64,000 nt of DNA from Acidobacteriota bacterium (GTDB lineage: Bacteria; Acidobacteriota; Vicinamibacteria; Fen-336): contig JACQGI010000028.1 of NCBI GenBank assembly GCA_016199625.1, positions 1-64,000 of the forward strand, written 5' to 3'. A program made the translations under genes and the position numbers. This document shows, piece after piece, positions 48,351 through 58,022 of the stretch (position 1 is its first letter; every line of letters starts with the position of its first letter). The notes beneath the pieces were generated by a model. That model was given only the letters and a program-made list of their open reading frames with translations. It did not search any database and was not told the origin of the DNA.

Positions 48351-48378
48351 CGGGGGGCCCGGCGCGGACCGAGAGGCC

Positions 48379-49431
48379 CTACGGCAGCCTGGGACGCGTG
48401 TAGGGCTTCCCCTCGGGGGTCAGGCTCTCGAGGAACGCGAGGAGCTTTCGCCGCTCGGCAGCCGTCAAAGTCGCCGGCTTCAGTTTCTCGTCCAGGTGGG
48501 GGTTGGGGATCCCCCCCTTCACCATGAGGTCCACCGACTCCTCGAGGGTGGCGGCACGACCGTCGTGGAAGTAGGGGCCCGTGACCGCCACGCCGCGCAG
48601 GCTCGGTGTCTTGAACGCTCCCTTGGCCGTCTCCGCCTCCGCCGGCGCCGGTTGGCCCGCCCTGGCGGCCGCGTCGGCGAGGAACTTCCCGCGGCCCAGG
48701 TCGGGCGTCTCCTTTTCGAAGCCGATCCCCACGTTGTGGAAGAGCGTGTCGGAGTACAGCGGCGGCAGATGGCAGAGGGTGCAGCGCGCGGTCTCGGAGA
48801 AGACCTTGAAGCCCTGGACGGCGTCGCTCTTCGCCTGCCTGGGTTCCTTCTCCATCCGGTCGAAGGGCGTGTCGGCGGCGTGGATCGTCCGCACGAACGA
48901 GGCCAGGGCCTTCACGATGCGGTCGCCGGTGGGCGGGCCTCCCATCTCGCGCTCGAACGCCGCCCTGTAACCTCGGATCCCATCGAGCTCCTTCGCGATC
49001 GCGTCCGGATCCGCGCCCATCTGCCCCTTCCACGCTGCGACGATCTGCGCCTCGAGCCCTTTGGCTCGGCCGTCCCAGTAGAGCTCCGGGGCGTAGGCGA
49101 CGCCGTAGAGCGTCGGGGTGTGGCGCGTGTTGAGGCTGCCGTCGAACTTGGGCGAGAAGGCAAGTCCGTCGGTCCAGCCCTTCTCGGGCACGTGGCACGT
49201 CTCGCAGCTCATGGCCTTCGTCTTCGAGAGGCGCTTGTCGAAGAAGAGCTGCTCGCCGAGGGTGATGCGGCCGGGCGACAGCGGGTTGTCGGGCGGTACC
49301 GGGATCTCCATGTCCCGGAGGCCGTAGGGCCCGGCCGCGCCGCCCCGCGCCTCGAGCGACTCCTGCCGTGCCGCGACCAGGGCGAGGGCCGCGACCCCGA
49401 GCGCCAGAGCCGACCGCGAGAAACGCTGCAT
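48379..49431 (-). CDS. Di-heme cytochrome c peroxidase / MauG family
   Basis: MQRFSRSALALGVAALALVAA signal; NPLSPGRITLGEQLFFDKRLSKTKAMSCETCH; second heme CTLCH; GPYFHDGRAATLEESVDLMVKGG. Confidence 0.93.
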   Translation of the reverse strand: MQRFSRSALALGVAALALVAARQESLEARGGAAGPYGLRDMEIPVPPDNPLSPGRITLGEQLFFDKRLSKTKAMSCETCHVPEKGWTDGLAFSPKFDGSLNTRHTPTLYGVAYAPELYWDGRAKGLEAQIVAAWKGQMGADPDAIAKELDGIRGYRAAFEREMGGPPTGDRIVKALASFVRTIHAADTPFDRMEKEPRQAKSDAVQGFKVFSETARCTLCHLPPLYSDTLFHNVGIGFEKETPDLGRGKFLADAAARAGQPAPAEAETAKGAFKTPSLRGVAVTGPYFHDGRAATLEESVDLMVKGGIPNPHLDEKLKPATLTAAERRKLLAFLESLTPEGKPYTRPRLP

Positions 49432-49487
49432 GCGCGCCTCCTTGTGCCCCGAACTCCACGCATCCTGCCTCGCACGGCGCGGGGGCG

Positions 49488-51392
49488 TCAAGGCGGGAAG
49501 CGGCCCACGGAGAGGAAACGCTGGGTGTACGCGTCGATCGCCCGGTCGAGGCCCCAGGCGGCGGCCGCGAGGCTGGCCGACAGAGCCGCGAGCCGGCCGG
49601 CGACGCCCCGAGCGGCGAGCCAGGCGAGGCCGGCGGCCGAGACCACGGCCACCGCGGGAGCGACGAGCTCCACCTCCTTGGCGTCCCGGAAGACCGCCGG
49701 GGCCACCGTCCGCAGGAGAAGCAGCCCGAGACCCCCGAGGAGCACCGCACCGAGAAGCCGGCGGGCGTGGCGCGGCGCCGTCCGGAGCGCCCAGAGGCCC
49801 GGCAGGAGAAGGAGCGGATAGACGAGGTCGTAGAACAGACGCGCCCGGCGTGCTGCCGCGACGACGCCGGGGGCGCTGGCCTCGTCAACCGAGGCCGCGC
49901 CCGAGTGGGGCAGGACGTCGCGGACGAGGACGGGGAGGAAGCGTCCGTACAGGCCGCCCACCACGAGCGTCGCCGCGAGGGCGTAAGCCGCGAGGAGGCG
50001 GAGCGCGCGCCGCCGGTCGCCCCAGGCGAGCTCCCCGCCGACGAAGACCGCCACGAGGGCCGCGGCGTTGAAGAGCGAGGCGGTGTAGGCACCCTGGGCG
50101 ACGACGAGGAACAGGAAGGCGGCGCCGGCGTCCCGCGCGCCGTCGAGACGCGGGAAGCGCCGGAGCAGGTGGACGAGGAGGAGCAGGTCGAGGGCCTGTC
50201 CGAGGAGTGTCGGAAAGAGGGCCAGGAAGAGACGCGACGCCGTCACCGGGAGCAGGAGGAGCAACGCCTGGGCGCCGAAGGCTTCCCGCGGACCGAGTCC
50301 CGCAGCGCGGGCGGCGGCGTGGACGAGGAGCACCGTCGCGGCCAGGGCCAGGGCCGCCAGCGCCTTCACGGCCATCACGTTTCCGAAGAGGAGGGCCAGG
50401 GGCCACGCCATGAGGTGGAACGCGGGCGAGTAGGGGAACGCCACCTTCCGACCGGCGATCTCGCGCATCCAGGTCCCTTCGCGGAGCTGGTACTCGCGCG
50501 GGTCCCAGGCGACGTACGCGTCGGAGCGGATCGCCGAGAGGAACGACGCGTGGGTGTCCACGTCGGGGTAGTAGAAGAAGGGATGCGCGAGAGCCAGGAG
50601 CGCGAGGACGCCGCCGCCCAGGGCGATGCCGAGAACCCCAGGGTCGCGGGGCACGTGGTCGGGCCAGGCGCGGGCGAGGCCGAGGAAGAGGGCGCCGACG
50701 AGGGCCGCGACAGCGAGGGCGGCGGGGCCGGCGGAGGCCGCGGCGAGGAGGCCGCCGAAGCGGTCGAGGGCGACCGCCGCCGCCGTCGTCACGGCCGTGG
50801 CGGTGCCCGAGACGAGGAGGACGGAGAGAGAGCGGCAGAGCGCACCGGCGACCAGGGGAACGCCCAGGAGCAACGCGGCGAGTCCCCAGAGGAGCGACGG
50901 TGCGGGGACGAGGCGTTCCGCGCCGGCGATCTCGACCCAGTCCAGGGCCACGCCCAGCGACTCCGTCTCCGTGGATCGGAACTGGAGGACGAGCGGGCCG
51001 CGCAGGAGGCCCACGTCCACCGTCTGGACGCGCCAGCCCCGCCGGGGCTGCGTCCAGCGCGCGGCGTCGCGGCCGCCGGCCCGGAGCGTGACCGTGACCG
51101 GCGGATCCTGGAAGCGCGCGACGCGCAGCCGTGCCGTGAGGTGGCCCGAGCCGACGGTGACGGGCAGCACGAGACGGGCCCCGTCGGCCGTCCACCGGAA
51201 CAAGGTCTCGCCGGATTGCTGCAGCCCGTCGCGCTCCCACCCCCCGCGGAAGCCGCGGGCGAAGGGGCCGTCCCCGGCGCCGAGGTTCACGAAGAGCGGG
51301 GTGGGGCGCTCGAGGGCGAGGGCGAGGGCGACGAGGCCGAGCGCCCAGGCCAGGGCCCAGGAGACGGCGCGTCGGTCGACGCGGGGGAGCAC
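49488..51392 (-). CDS. Polytopic membrane protein of unknown function (start uncertain; ORF opens at 51476)
   Basis: Many TM segments, FYYPDVDTHASFLSAIRSDAYVAWDPREYQLREGTWMREIAGRKVAFPYSPAFHLMAWPLAL. Confidence 0.72.
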   Translation of the reverse strand: MLPRVDRRAVSWALAWALGLVALALALERPTPLFVNLGAGDGPFARGFRGGWERDGLQQSGETLFRWTADGARLVLPVTVGSGHLTARLRVARFQDPPVTVTLRAGGRDAARWTQPRRGWRVQTVDVGLLRGPLVLQFRSTETESLGVALDWVEIAGAERLVPAPSLLWGLAALLLGVPLVAGALCRSLSVLLVSGTATAVTTAAAVALDRFGGLLAAASAGPAALAVAALVGALFLGLARAWPDHVPRDPGVLGIALGGGVLALLALAHPFFYYPDVDTHASFLSAIRSDAYVAWDPREYQLREGTWMREIAGRKVAFPYSPAFHLMAWPLALLFGNVMAVKALAALALAATVLLVHAAARAAGLGPREAFGAQALLLLLPVTASRLFLALFPTLLGQALDLLLLVHLLRRFPRLDGARDAGAAFLFLVVAQGAYTASLFNAAALVAVFVGGELAWGDRRRALRLLAAYALAATLVVGGLYGRFLPVLVRDVLPHSGAASVDEASAPGVVAAARRARLFYDLVYPLLLLPGLWALRTAPRHARRLLGAVLLGGLGLLLLRTVAPAVFRDAKEVELVAPAVAVVSAAGLAWLAARGVAGRLAALSASLAAAAWGLDRAIDAYTQRFLSVGRFPP

Positions 51393-51469
51393 GAGGGGAG
51401 ACCATAGCACACGCGGCGAACGCTGCTGGCGGCGGCGCGGCCCCGGGCTGGCCATCGGTTCGGAACTCT

Positions 51470-51499
51470 TTGACACGTCTGGGTTTGTGATGCTAGGCT
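51470..51499 (+). promoter_or_regulatory. Candidate promoter of the right-hand glycan operon
   Basis: TTGACA (51470-51475), 18-nt spacer, extended -10 TGCTAGGCT (51491-51499); SD GGGGAG before GTG 51524. Confidence 0.6.
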
Positions 51500-51523
51500 T
51501 GCGAGTTTGACTGGGGAGACGAC

Positions 51524-52576
51524 GTGGCAGATGTCCAGGTGATCCTGCGCCGGCCCGAGCACGACGCGGAGATGCTCCGCCTCTACGAGGCGGTCTTCGG
51601 GGCGGAGGCCGCGGAGGCCAGCCGCCGCCGCACGGACTGGCAGTACGGAAGAAACCCGGCCAACGCCGCGACCGGCCCGGTCTCCTGGATGGCCCACGAC
51701 GGCGAACGCTGCCTCGGCCAGATGAACACGATGCGGGTCGCGCTCTGGTTCGGGGGGCGTGAGATCCGGGCGTCGTGGGGCAACGACTACTTCGTCCGGC
51801 GCGACGCCCAGGGCCGCGGCCTCGGCATGCTGATCTGCGACGCCTGGAGCGATCATGAGGACGCGGCCCTCGCCCTGGGCCTGACCCCGTCGTCCTACCC
51901 GCTCTTCAAGAAGTTGGGCTTCGTCGACGTGGGCCCCATCGCCTTCTACCAGAAGATCGTGGATCCCGGGGCGATCGCACGGAAGCGCCTCGGCGGCGTC
52001 CTCGGCCCGGCGGCTGCGCCGCTGCTCGCCCTGGGCCTGCGGGTCCGCTTCGGCTGCGAGCCGATCCCTCCGGCCGACGTCACGGTCCGTGCGATTACCG
52101 ACTTCTCTCCCGAGTACGACACACTGTGGGAGCGGGCCCGCGCCTCGTACGTCATGTGCGCTCGGCGCGACGAGGCCTACCTGCGCTGGAAGTACCTCGA
52201 GGTTCCTCACCGCCGCTACGACGTCCGGGAGGCGCGGCGGGCGGGAGAGCTCGTGGGCTACGCGGTGAGCCGGGAGCACGACTATCGCGGGCTGCGTCTG
52301 GGGTGGATCGTGGACGTCTTCGCCGACACCCGTGACCGCGGGACCAAGGACGCCCTCCTGGCCTCGGTGCTCGCGACGTTCCGCGGGCGCGGCGTCTCCC
52401 GCGCCCAGGCCTACAGCATGAACCGTCCGCTGGCCGACGACCTGCGGCGGTTCGGATTCTTTCCCGGCGCCTCGGCGGTGCAGTTCTGCGTGAAGGCCGG
52501 TGTCGAGACCAACGGGGCGTTCGGCGACGTGGGGGGCTGGAACCTGCAGTTCGGCGACGGAGACCTGGACCGGTGA
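51524..52576 (+). CDS. GNAT-family N-acyltransferase
   Basis: GNDYFVRRDAQGRGLGMLICDAW and a second GNAT-like half AYSMNRPLADDLRRFGFFPG. Confidence 0.78.
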   Translation: MADVQVILRRPEHDAEMLRLYEAVFGAEAAEASRRRTDWQYGRNPANAATGPVSWMAHDGERCLGQMNTMRVALWFGGREIRASWGNDYFVRRDAQGRGLGMLICDAWSDHEDAALALGLTPSSYPLFKKLGFVDVGPIAFYQKIVDPGAIARKRLGGVLGPAAAPLLALGLRVRFGCEPIPPADVTVRAITDFSPEYDTLWERARASYVMCARRDEAYLRWKYLEVPHRRYDVREARRAGELVGYAVSREHDYRGLRLGWIVDVFADTRDRGTKDALLASVLATFRGRGVSRAQAYSMNRPLADDLRRFGFFPGASAVQFCVKAGVETNGAFGDVGGWNLQFGDGDLDR

Positions 52577-53544
52577 ACGCGGCGAACGGACGGCCGGCGA
52601 TCCTCGTCGGGATCGACACCGAGGCCGACGACCAGTGGACGGAGGCCGGCCGCAGGGCGCTCTCGGTGCGCAACGCCGAACGGCTCCCGGCGCTCCAAGC
52701 CCTCTTCGAGCGCTTCTTGGTCCGCCCCACGTATCTCGTGACCCACGAGATGGCCTGCCGCGAGCCCGCCGCCTCGATCCTCCGCGACCTGGCACGGGGC
52801 GGACGCTGCGAGATCGGAGCGCACCTCCACCCCTGGAGCTCGCCGCCGTACCGGCCCGAGGACCTCGTGGGCACCTACCCCCACCGGCTCCCCACGGAGC
52901 TCCTCGAGAGGCAGCTCCGGGAGCTGACCGAGACGATTGCCGAGCGCCAGGGCGTTCGGCCCACGTCCTATCGCGCCGGACGGCATGGCTTCGACGAGCG
53001 GTCGCTCCGCATCCTCGAGTCGCTGGGCTACACCGTGGACACGAGCGTCGACCCGCTCTTCAACGAGCGGCGCAAGGGCGGTGCCGTCTTCGCCGGGGCG
53101 CCCGTCGCGCCGTACCGCCCGTCGTACGAGGACGTCCGGCGCCCGGGCGCGGCGCGGATCCTCGAGGTCCCCGTCTCGGCGGCCACGACGCCGCCCCTCC
53201 CCAAGACCCTCGAGCGGCTGTACGCCTCACTCCCGCCGATTCCCTATCGCGGAGCGCTCCGACGACTCGGGATCCGGCCCGTGTGGCTCCGGCCGTCCTA
53301 CAGCTCTCTCGAGGACTCCCTGGCCTTCGCCTCCCGGCTCCGGGCGGCGGGGGTCCCGTGCTTCAACTTCCTCTTCCACTCGAGCGAAGTGCTCCCCGGC
53401 GGAAGCCCCTACAACCCCGACGAGGCGAGCGTCGAGCGGTTTCTCGAGCGGCTCGAGCGACTGCTCGCGCACCTCACCGAGGGCCTCGGGGGCGCCGGGC
53501 GCACGTACCGCGAGTTCGCAGCGGAGTGGACGGCGGCCGCATGA
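52573..53544 (+). CDS. Polysaccharide deacetylase-like protein
   Basis: ILVGIDTEADDQWTEAGRRALSVRNAERLPALQALFERFLVRPTYLVTHEMA...EIGAHLHPWSSPP...TSYRAGRHGFDERSLRILESLGYTVDTSVDP. Confidence 0.88.
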   Translation: MNAANGRPAILVGIDTEADDQWTEAGRRALSVRNAERLPALQALFERFLVRPTYLVTHEMACREPAASILRDLARGGRCEIGAHLHPWSSPPYRPEDLVGTYPHRLPTELLERQLRELTETIAERQGVRPTSYRAGRHGFDERSLRILESLGYTVDTSVDPLFNERRKGGAVFAGAPVAPYRPSYEDVRRPGAARILEVPVSAATTPPLPKTLERLYASLPPIPYRGALRRLGIRPVWLRPSYSSLEDSLAFASRLRAAGVPCFNFLFHSSEVLPGGSPYNPDEASVERFLERLERLLAHLTEGLGGAGRTYREFAAEWTAAA

Positions 53545-54650
53545 ACGTCCTCATGGTGACGCCTCACTTGCCGCCCCACCAGGCGGCCAACGCGCTCCTG
53601 CCCCACCTCCTGGGGAGCGGCCTCGCCGCGCGGGGCCACAGCGCCCGCTTCTTCACCTTCGGTGACGGCCCCGACGCCGACGGGGTGACGTACGTCCGCC
53701 GCCGCTCCCGGAGCCTCCGGGCGACGCGCATCCCCCAGGCCCTCGAGGCCGCCGAGACCTGGTGGAAGGGCGGGCCCCTCGTCGAGGCGGCGGACGTCGT
53801 CCACATCCACTCGAACACCTGGATGAACCAGGTGGCGGCGCGGCTGGCGGCGCGTCACGGCAAGCCCTACCTCCTCACCCACTACGGCACGGAGATCTGG
53901 CACCATGACGGCAAGGACGCGGTCTTCCGCGCCCTGAACCGTGACGCGCGGCACGTGACCTTTTACAGCCAGGCGCTCCTCGAGCGGGCTCGAGCCCTGG
54001 AGGTGCCGCTGCCGGCCTCCTCGGTGGTCTATCCCCCCGTCGCCGACGGCTTCCATCCCCTGCCGCCGGAGCGGCGCGAGGAGGTGCGGCGCCGGCACGG
54101 CGTCAGGGGCGCGCTGCTGCTCAACGTCAAGCGCCTCCACCCCCTCGCCGACCAGGCGACGCTCCTCGACGCGATGGCCCGGGTCCGGGCCCGACGCGAC
54201 GACGTCGCGCTCCTCGTGGCCGGGACCGGCGAGAAGGAGGCCGAGCTCAAGGAACAGGCCGCGCGCCTGGGCCTCGACCAGGGCGCGGTGCGCTTCCTCG
54301 GCCTCGTCCCCAACGCCGAAGTCGCGGACCTGCAGGCCGCCGCCGACCTCTTCGTGCTCTCGTCGGTCCTCGAGGCGACGCCGACCGTGGCCCTCGAGGC
54401 CCTGGCGTGCGAGACCCCGGTGGTGTCCACGGACAACCCGGGGGGCGTGGAGCTCGCCGGCCTCTTCGGCGACGACGTGAGGGTCGTCCCCAGGAAGGAC
54501 GCGGAGGCTCTCGCCGAAGCCATCCTCGCCTTCCTCGACGCGCCCCGGCGGACGCACGGGGCCACGAAGGACCTCGTCGCCGGGCGCTTCCGCCTCGACG
54601 GCGTCGTCGAGCGGTACCTGGCCCTCTACCGCGAGGCGACGCGGCCGTGA
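53541..54650 (+). CDS. GT4 glycosyltransferase
   Basis: MNVLMVTPHLPPHQAANALLPHLLGSGLAARGHSARF...LTHYGTEIWHHDG...NVKRLHPLADQATLLDAMARV. Confidence 0.93.
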   Translation: MNVLMVTPHLPPHQAANALLPHLLGSGLAARGHSARFFTFGDGPDADGVTYVRRRSRSLRATRIPQALEAAETWWKGGPLVEAADVVHIHSNTWMNQVAARLAARHGKPYLLTHYGTEIWHHDGKDAVFRALNRDARHVTFYSQALLERARALEVPLPASSVVYPPVADGFHPLPPERREEVRRRHGVRGALLLNVKRLHPLADQATLLDAMARVRARRDDVALLVAGTGEKEAELKEQAARLGLDQGAVRFLGLVPNAEVADLQAAADLFVLSSVLEATPTVALEALACETPVVSTDNPGGVELAGLFGDDVRVVPRKDAEALAEAILAFLDAPRRTHGATKDLVAGRFRLDGVVERYLALYREATRP

Positions 54651-55486
54651 GGGCCGTCGACGACGCGGCGATCCAGGCGGCTGCGGCGACACGCTTCAGG
54701 AGCGAGTACCACTACGCCGTCTTCGAGTACCTTCGGAGCGCCAAGGTCATCCAGGCCCTGGAGCGGGCCGGCGTCGCGCTCCGCGGGCGTGTCCTGGACG
54801 CGGGCTGCGGCGGCGGCGGCACGGCCCTCTCCCTCGCCGAGGAGTCGGCCTTCGCCGTCGGCCTCGACCTCGAGGCGCGCTTCCAAGACGCGGGCACGCG
54901 CCTGGCCGGCGAGAAGGGGGTCCGGAACGTTCGCTTCGTCCAGGGCGACGGCACCCGATTGCCGTTTCGCGGCGGGAGCTTCGACCTCGTGTTCAGCCAC
55001 TCGGTCATCGAGCACGTGGCCTCCGCCGAGGCCTACCTGCACGAATGCCACCGGGTGCTGCGCGCGGGCGGAGTGCTCTATCTGTCCACGGCGCCGTACC
55101 TCTCCTTCGCCGGCGCGCACCTCCCGCGGCTCCTGGTCCCGATCCCGCTCCACCTGCTCTTCGGGCGGCGTATCGCGTTCCGGGTCTTCTGCGGTCTCGC
55201 CAAGCACGCCCCGTGGTCGCTCCAGGAGCCGAAGGAGGCCAACACCTTCATCGCCCTGGCCGAGCAGGGGAGAGAGAAGGAGGACGACCTCCTCCAGAGC
55301 GTGACGGTCCGGAGCCTCACGGCCTGGGTTTCGGCGTCGGGCTTCCGCCTCCTGCGTGAGGACCGCCACGTGACCGGGTTCTTCCGCCGCTTCGTGCCCG
55401 GCCCGGTCCGCCGCCTCCTGGAGCGCACGCCCTTCACCCAGGACGTGATGATCGGCCATATCCAGTGCGTGCTGCAGAAGCCGTGA
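54647..55486 (+). CDS. Class I SAM-dependent methyltransferase
   Basis: VLDAGCGGGGTALSLAEESAFAVGLDLEARF...DLVFSHSVIEHVASAEAYLHECHRVLRAGGVLYL. Confidence 0.93.
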   Translation: MRAVDDAAIQAAAATRFRSEYHYAVFEYLRSAKVIQALERAGVALRGRVLDAGCGGGGTALSLAEESAFAVGLDLEARFQDAGTRLAGEKGVRNVRFVQGDGTRLPFRGGSFDLVFSHSVIEHVASAEAYLHECHRVLRAGGVLYLSTAPYLSFAGAHLPRLLVPIPLHLLFGRRIAFRVFCGLAKHAPWSLQEPKEANTFIALAEQGREKEDDLLQSVTVRSLTAWVSASGFRLLREDRHVTGFFRRFVPGPVRRLLERTPFTQDVMIGHIQCVLQKP

Positions 55487-56673
55487 GCGAGGCCTCGGTG
55501 CTCGTCCCCGCCGACATCCGTTTTCCCCTGGAGCGCGCCAACGGCGTCCAGATCGTGAAGACCGCCGCGGCCCTGGCGCGGGCCGGGGTGCTCACGACCC
55601 TCGTCGTCCGCCGCAGCGACCCGCGTCCGACCGAGGAGATCCTGGACCTGTACGGTGTCGTACCCCACGCGAACCTCCTCGTCCGGCGCCTCACGGTCCT
55701 GCACCGTCGCGGCTCGTACCTCGTCCCGCGGGCCACTTTCCTCGCCCGGGCCCTGGCGGCGGCGGTCGCGGCGCTGGCCCGGGGGGACCGCGTGCTGACA
55801 CGCGACCTCCAGCTCGCGGACCTCCTCGTTGGTCTGCGCGCGCGACGTGTGGTCTACGAGGCCCACGCCGTGGAGTCGCTGATGTACGGCGAGCGGGGGG
55901 TGCTCTACGGCACCGGCGAGCGTCCCGACCCGGCGAAGGCGTCGCGCATCGCCGCGCGGGAGCGGCGCGTGTGGCGTCGCGCGGCCGGGGTCGTCACGAC
56001 GACGGCCGGGATCCGCGACTCCTTCGCCGAGGCGTACGGTCCGCGCGACCGCGTCCGCGTCGTTCCCAATGGCTGCGACGTCCCCCCGTCGCGCGACTTC
56101 CCCGGCCTCTCCCGCGAAGAGCCGCCACGGGTCCTCTACGCCGGGCAGCTCTACCCGTGGAAGGGCGTCGACGTCCTCGTGGAGGCCGTGGCCCAGGTGC
56201 CCGCCGCGCGGCTCGTCGTCCTCGGCGGGCTCGAGGGAGAGGCCGACCTGGCCCGCGTGCGGGGCCTCGTTGCCGCACGGGGACTCGCCGAGCGTACCGA
56301 GATGCCAGGCACCGTTCCCCCCGGGCGCGTCGCCGAGGAGCTGGCCCGCGCCGCCGTCGTCGCGGTTCCGTTCCTCCGCACCGCGATGACCGCGCGACAC
56401 ACCTCGCCCCTCAAGGCCTTCGAGGCCATGGCCGCCGGACGGCCCGTGGTCGCGACGGACCTGCCCTCCTCCCGCGAGGTCCTCCGCGACGGCGAGAACG
56501 CGCTGCTCGTCCCGCCGGGGGACGCGGGCGCCCTCGCCGCCGCGCTCCGCCGGGTTCTCGTGGACGGGCCCCTGGCCGACCGTCTCGCACGGACGGCGTA
56601 CGCCGAGGCACCGCGCTATTCCTGGGACGCGCGGGCGGGAAACCTCCTGAGGCTCCTCGAGGAGGTCTCGTGA
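55483..56673 (+). CDS. GT4 glycosyltransferase
   Basis: RVVPNGCDVPPSRDFPGLSREEPPRVLYAGQLYPWKGVDVLVEAVAQV...HTSPLKAFEAMAAGRPVVATDLPSSREVLRDGENALLV. Confidence 0.93.
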   Translation: MSEASVLVPADIRFPLERANGVQIVKTAAALARAGVLTTLVVRRSDPRPTEEILDLYGVVPHANLLVRRLTVLHRRGSYLVPRATFLARALAAAVAALARGDRVLTRDLQLADLLVGLRARRVVYEAHAVESLMYGERGVLYGTGERPDPAKASRIAARERRVWRRAAGVVTTTAGIRDSFAEAYGPRDRVRVVPNGCDVPPSRDFPGLSREEPPRVLYAGQLYPWKGVDVLVEAVAQVPAARLVVLGGLEGEADLARVRGLVAARGLAERTEMPGTVPPGRVAEELARAAVVAVPFLRTAMTARHTSPLKAFEAMAAGRPVVATDLPSSREVLRDGENALLVPPGDAGALAAALRRVLVDGPLADRLARTAYAEAPRYSWDARAGNLLRLLEEVS

Positions 56674-58022
56674 GGGGGCGCCGGGCCCTCGTGGGCCTCT
56701 TCGTCCTCACGCTGCCCCTCGTCACGCCACGGGTCCGCGGGGCAGACGAGATCGAGCATTTCGCCCACCTTCGCTCCCTGGTGTTCGACGGCGACCTGGA
56801 CTTCAGCAACGAGTACGCCCGCTTCTACGCGAGCGACCCCCAGGGGCTCCAGGCCTTCAAGTCCACCTTCCTCGACCTCCGGGAGCCGACGACGGGGCGC
56901 TCGATCAACTTCGCCCCCGTGGGATCGGCGATCCTCTGGTCGCCGTTCTACCTCGCCGCCCACGCGGGGGTCCTGGCCGGCCGCGCCCTCGGGGCCGCGG
57001 TTCCAGCGGACGGGTACGCGCCGCCGTACGTGGCCGCCGTGGCCTATGCCTCGGCCCTCTACGGTTTCCTGGGCCTGCTCCTCGTTCACGACCTCCTCGC
57101 GCGGCGTGGCGGTGTCCCCGAGCCGGCGGCCACGTGGACCGTGGCGGCCGTGTGGCTCGCCACGCCCGTGCTCTACTACATGACCGTGGCTCCGGCATTC
57201 GCCCACGCGAACTCGCTCTTCACCGTGGGCCTCGTCCTGTGGCTCGCGTTCCGGGCCCGGGAGACCGACCGTCCGGCGGACTGGGGCCTCGTGGGGCTCG
57301 CAGGGGGCCTCGCGGGCGCCGTGCGCGAGCAGGACCTGTTCTTCCTCGTCGTGCCGGGCGCGGCCCTGGCCTGGGACCTCGTGGCGCGACGCCGGACGCT
57401 CGGAGCGACCCTCGTGCGCGGGACGCTCCTCGGGGCGGCCGCCGCCCTCGCCTTCGGCCCGCAGCTCCTCGCCTACCTGGTCCTGAACGGCCGCTTCGGC
57501 CCGTCGGTCCTCGTGGCGCGGAAGATGAGCTGGTCGAGCCCGCACCTCCTCGAGGCCCTCTTCGACCCGGGCCACGGCCTCTTCCTCTGGGCGCCGCTGC
57601 TCCTCGTCTCGGCGGCCGGCCTCGTCTTCGCGGTGAAGCGCCGGCCCGAGGCGACGCTGCTCCTCCTGCTCGGCCTCGCCGCCCAGGCGTGGATCAACGG
57701 ATCCGTCGAGAGCTGGCACCAGGCAGGAGCCTTCGGGGCGCGGCGGTTCGTCTCGGCGACACCGGTCTTCGCCTGGGGGCTCGCGGCCCTGGTGGCGGCG
57801 GGCCTCGGCCGCGCCCGTGCCGCCACTGCCATCGGCCTCGCCCTGGCCGTCTGGTGGAACGTCTCCCTCGTCGTGCAGTTCGGCCTCAGGCTCATGGATC
57901 GCCAGCGTCTCGAGTGGCCCCGCGTGGCCATCAACCAGGTGACGCTCGTGCCGCAGCGCGCCGGCCGCGCGGCGTGGCTCTTCTTCACCGACCGCGAGCG
58001 GCTCGTCCGGGAGTCCCGATGA
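56670..58022 (+). CDS. Polytopic membrane protein, putative glycosyltransferase
   Basis: GADEIEHFAHLRSLVFDGDLDFSNEYARFY..., multi-TM; resembles the gene starting at 62695. Confidence 0.75.
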   Translation: MRGRRALVGLFVLTLPLVTPRVRGADEIEHFAHLRSLVFDGDLDFSNEYARFYASDPQGLQAFKSTFLDLREPTTGRSINFAPVGSAILWSPFYLAAHAGVLAGRALGAAVPADGYAPPYVAAVAYASALYGFLGLLLVHDLLARRGGVPEPAATWTVAAVWLATPVLYYMTVAPAFAHANSLFTVGLVLWLAFRARETDRPADWGLVGLAGGLAGAVREQDLFFLVVPGAALAWDLVARRRTLGATLVRGTLLGAAAALAFGPQLLAYLVLNGRFGPSVLVARKMSWSSPHLLEALFDPGHGLFLWAPLLLVSAAGLVFAVKRRPEATLLLLLGLAAQAWINGSVESWHQAGAFGARRFVSATPVFAWGLAALVAAGLGRARAATAIGLALAVWWNVSLVVQFGLRLMDRQRLEWPRVAINQVTLVPQRAGRAAWLFFTDRERLVRESR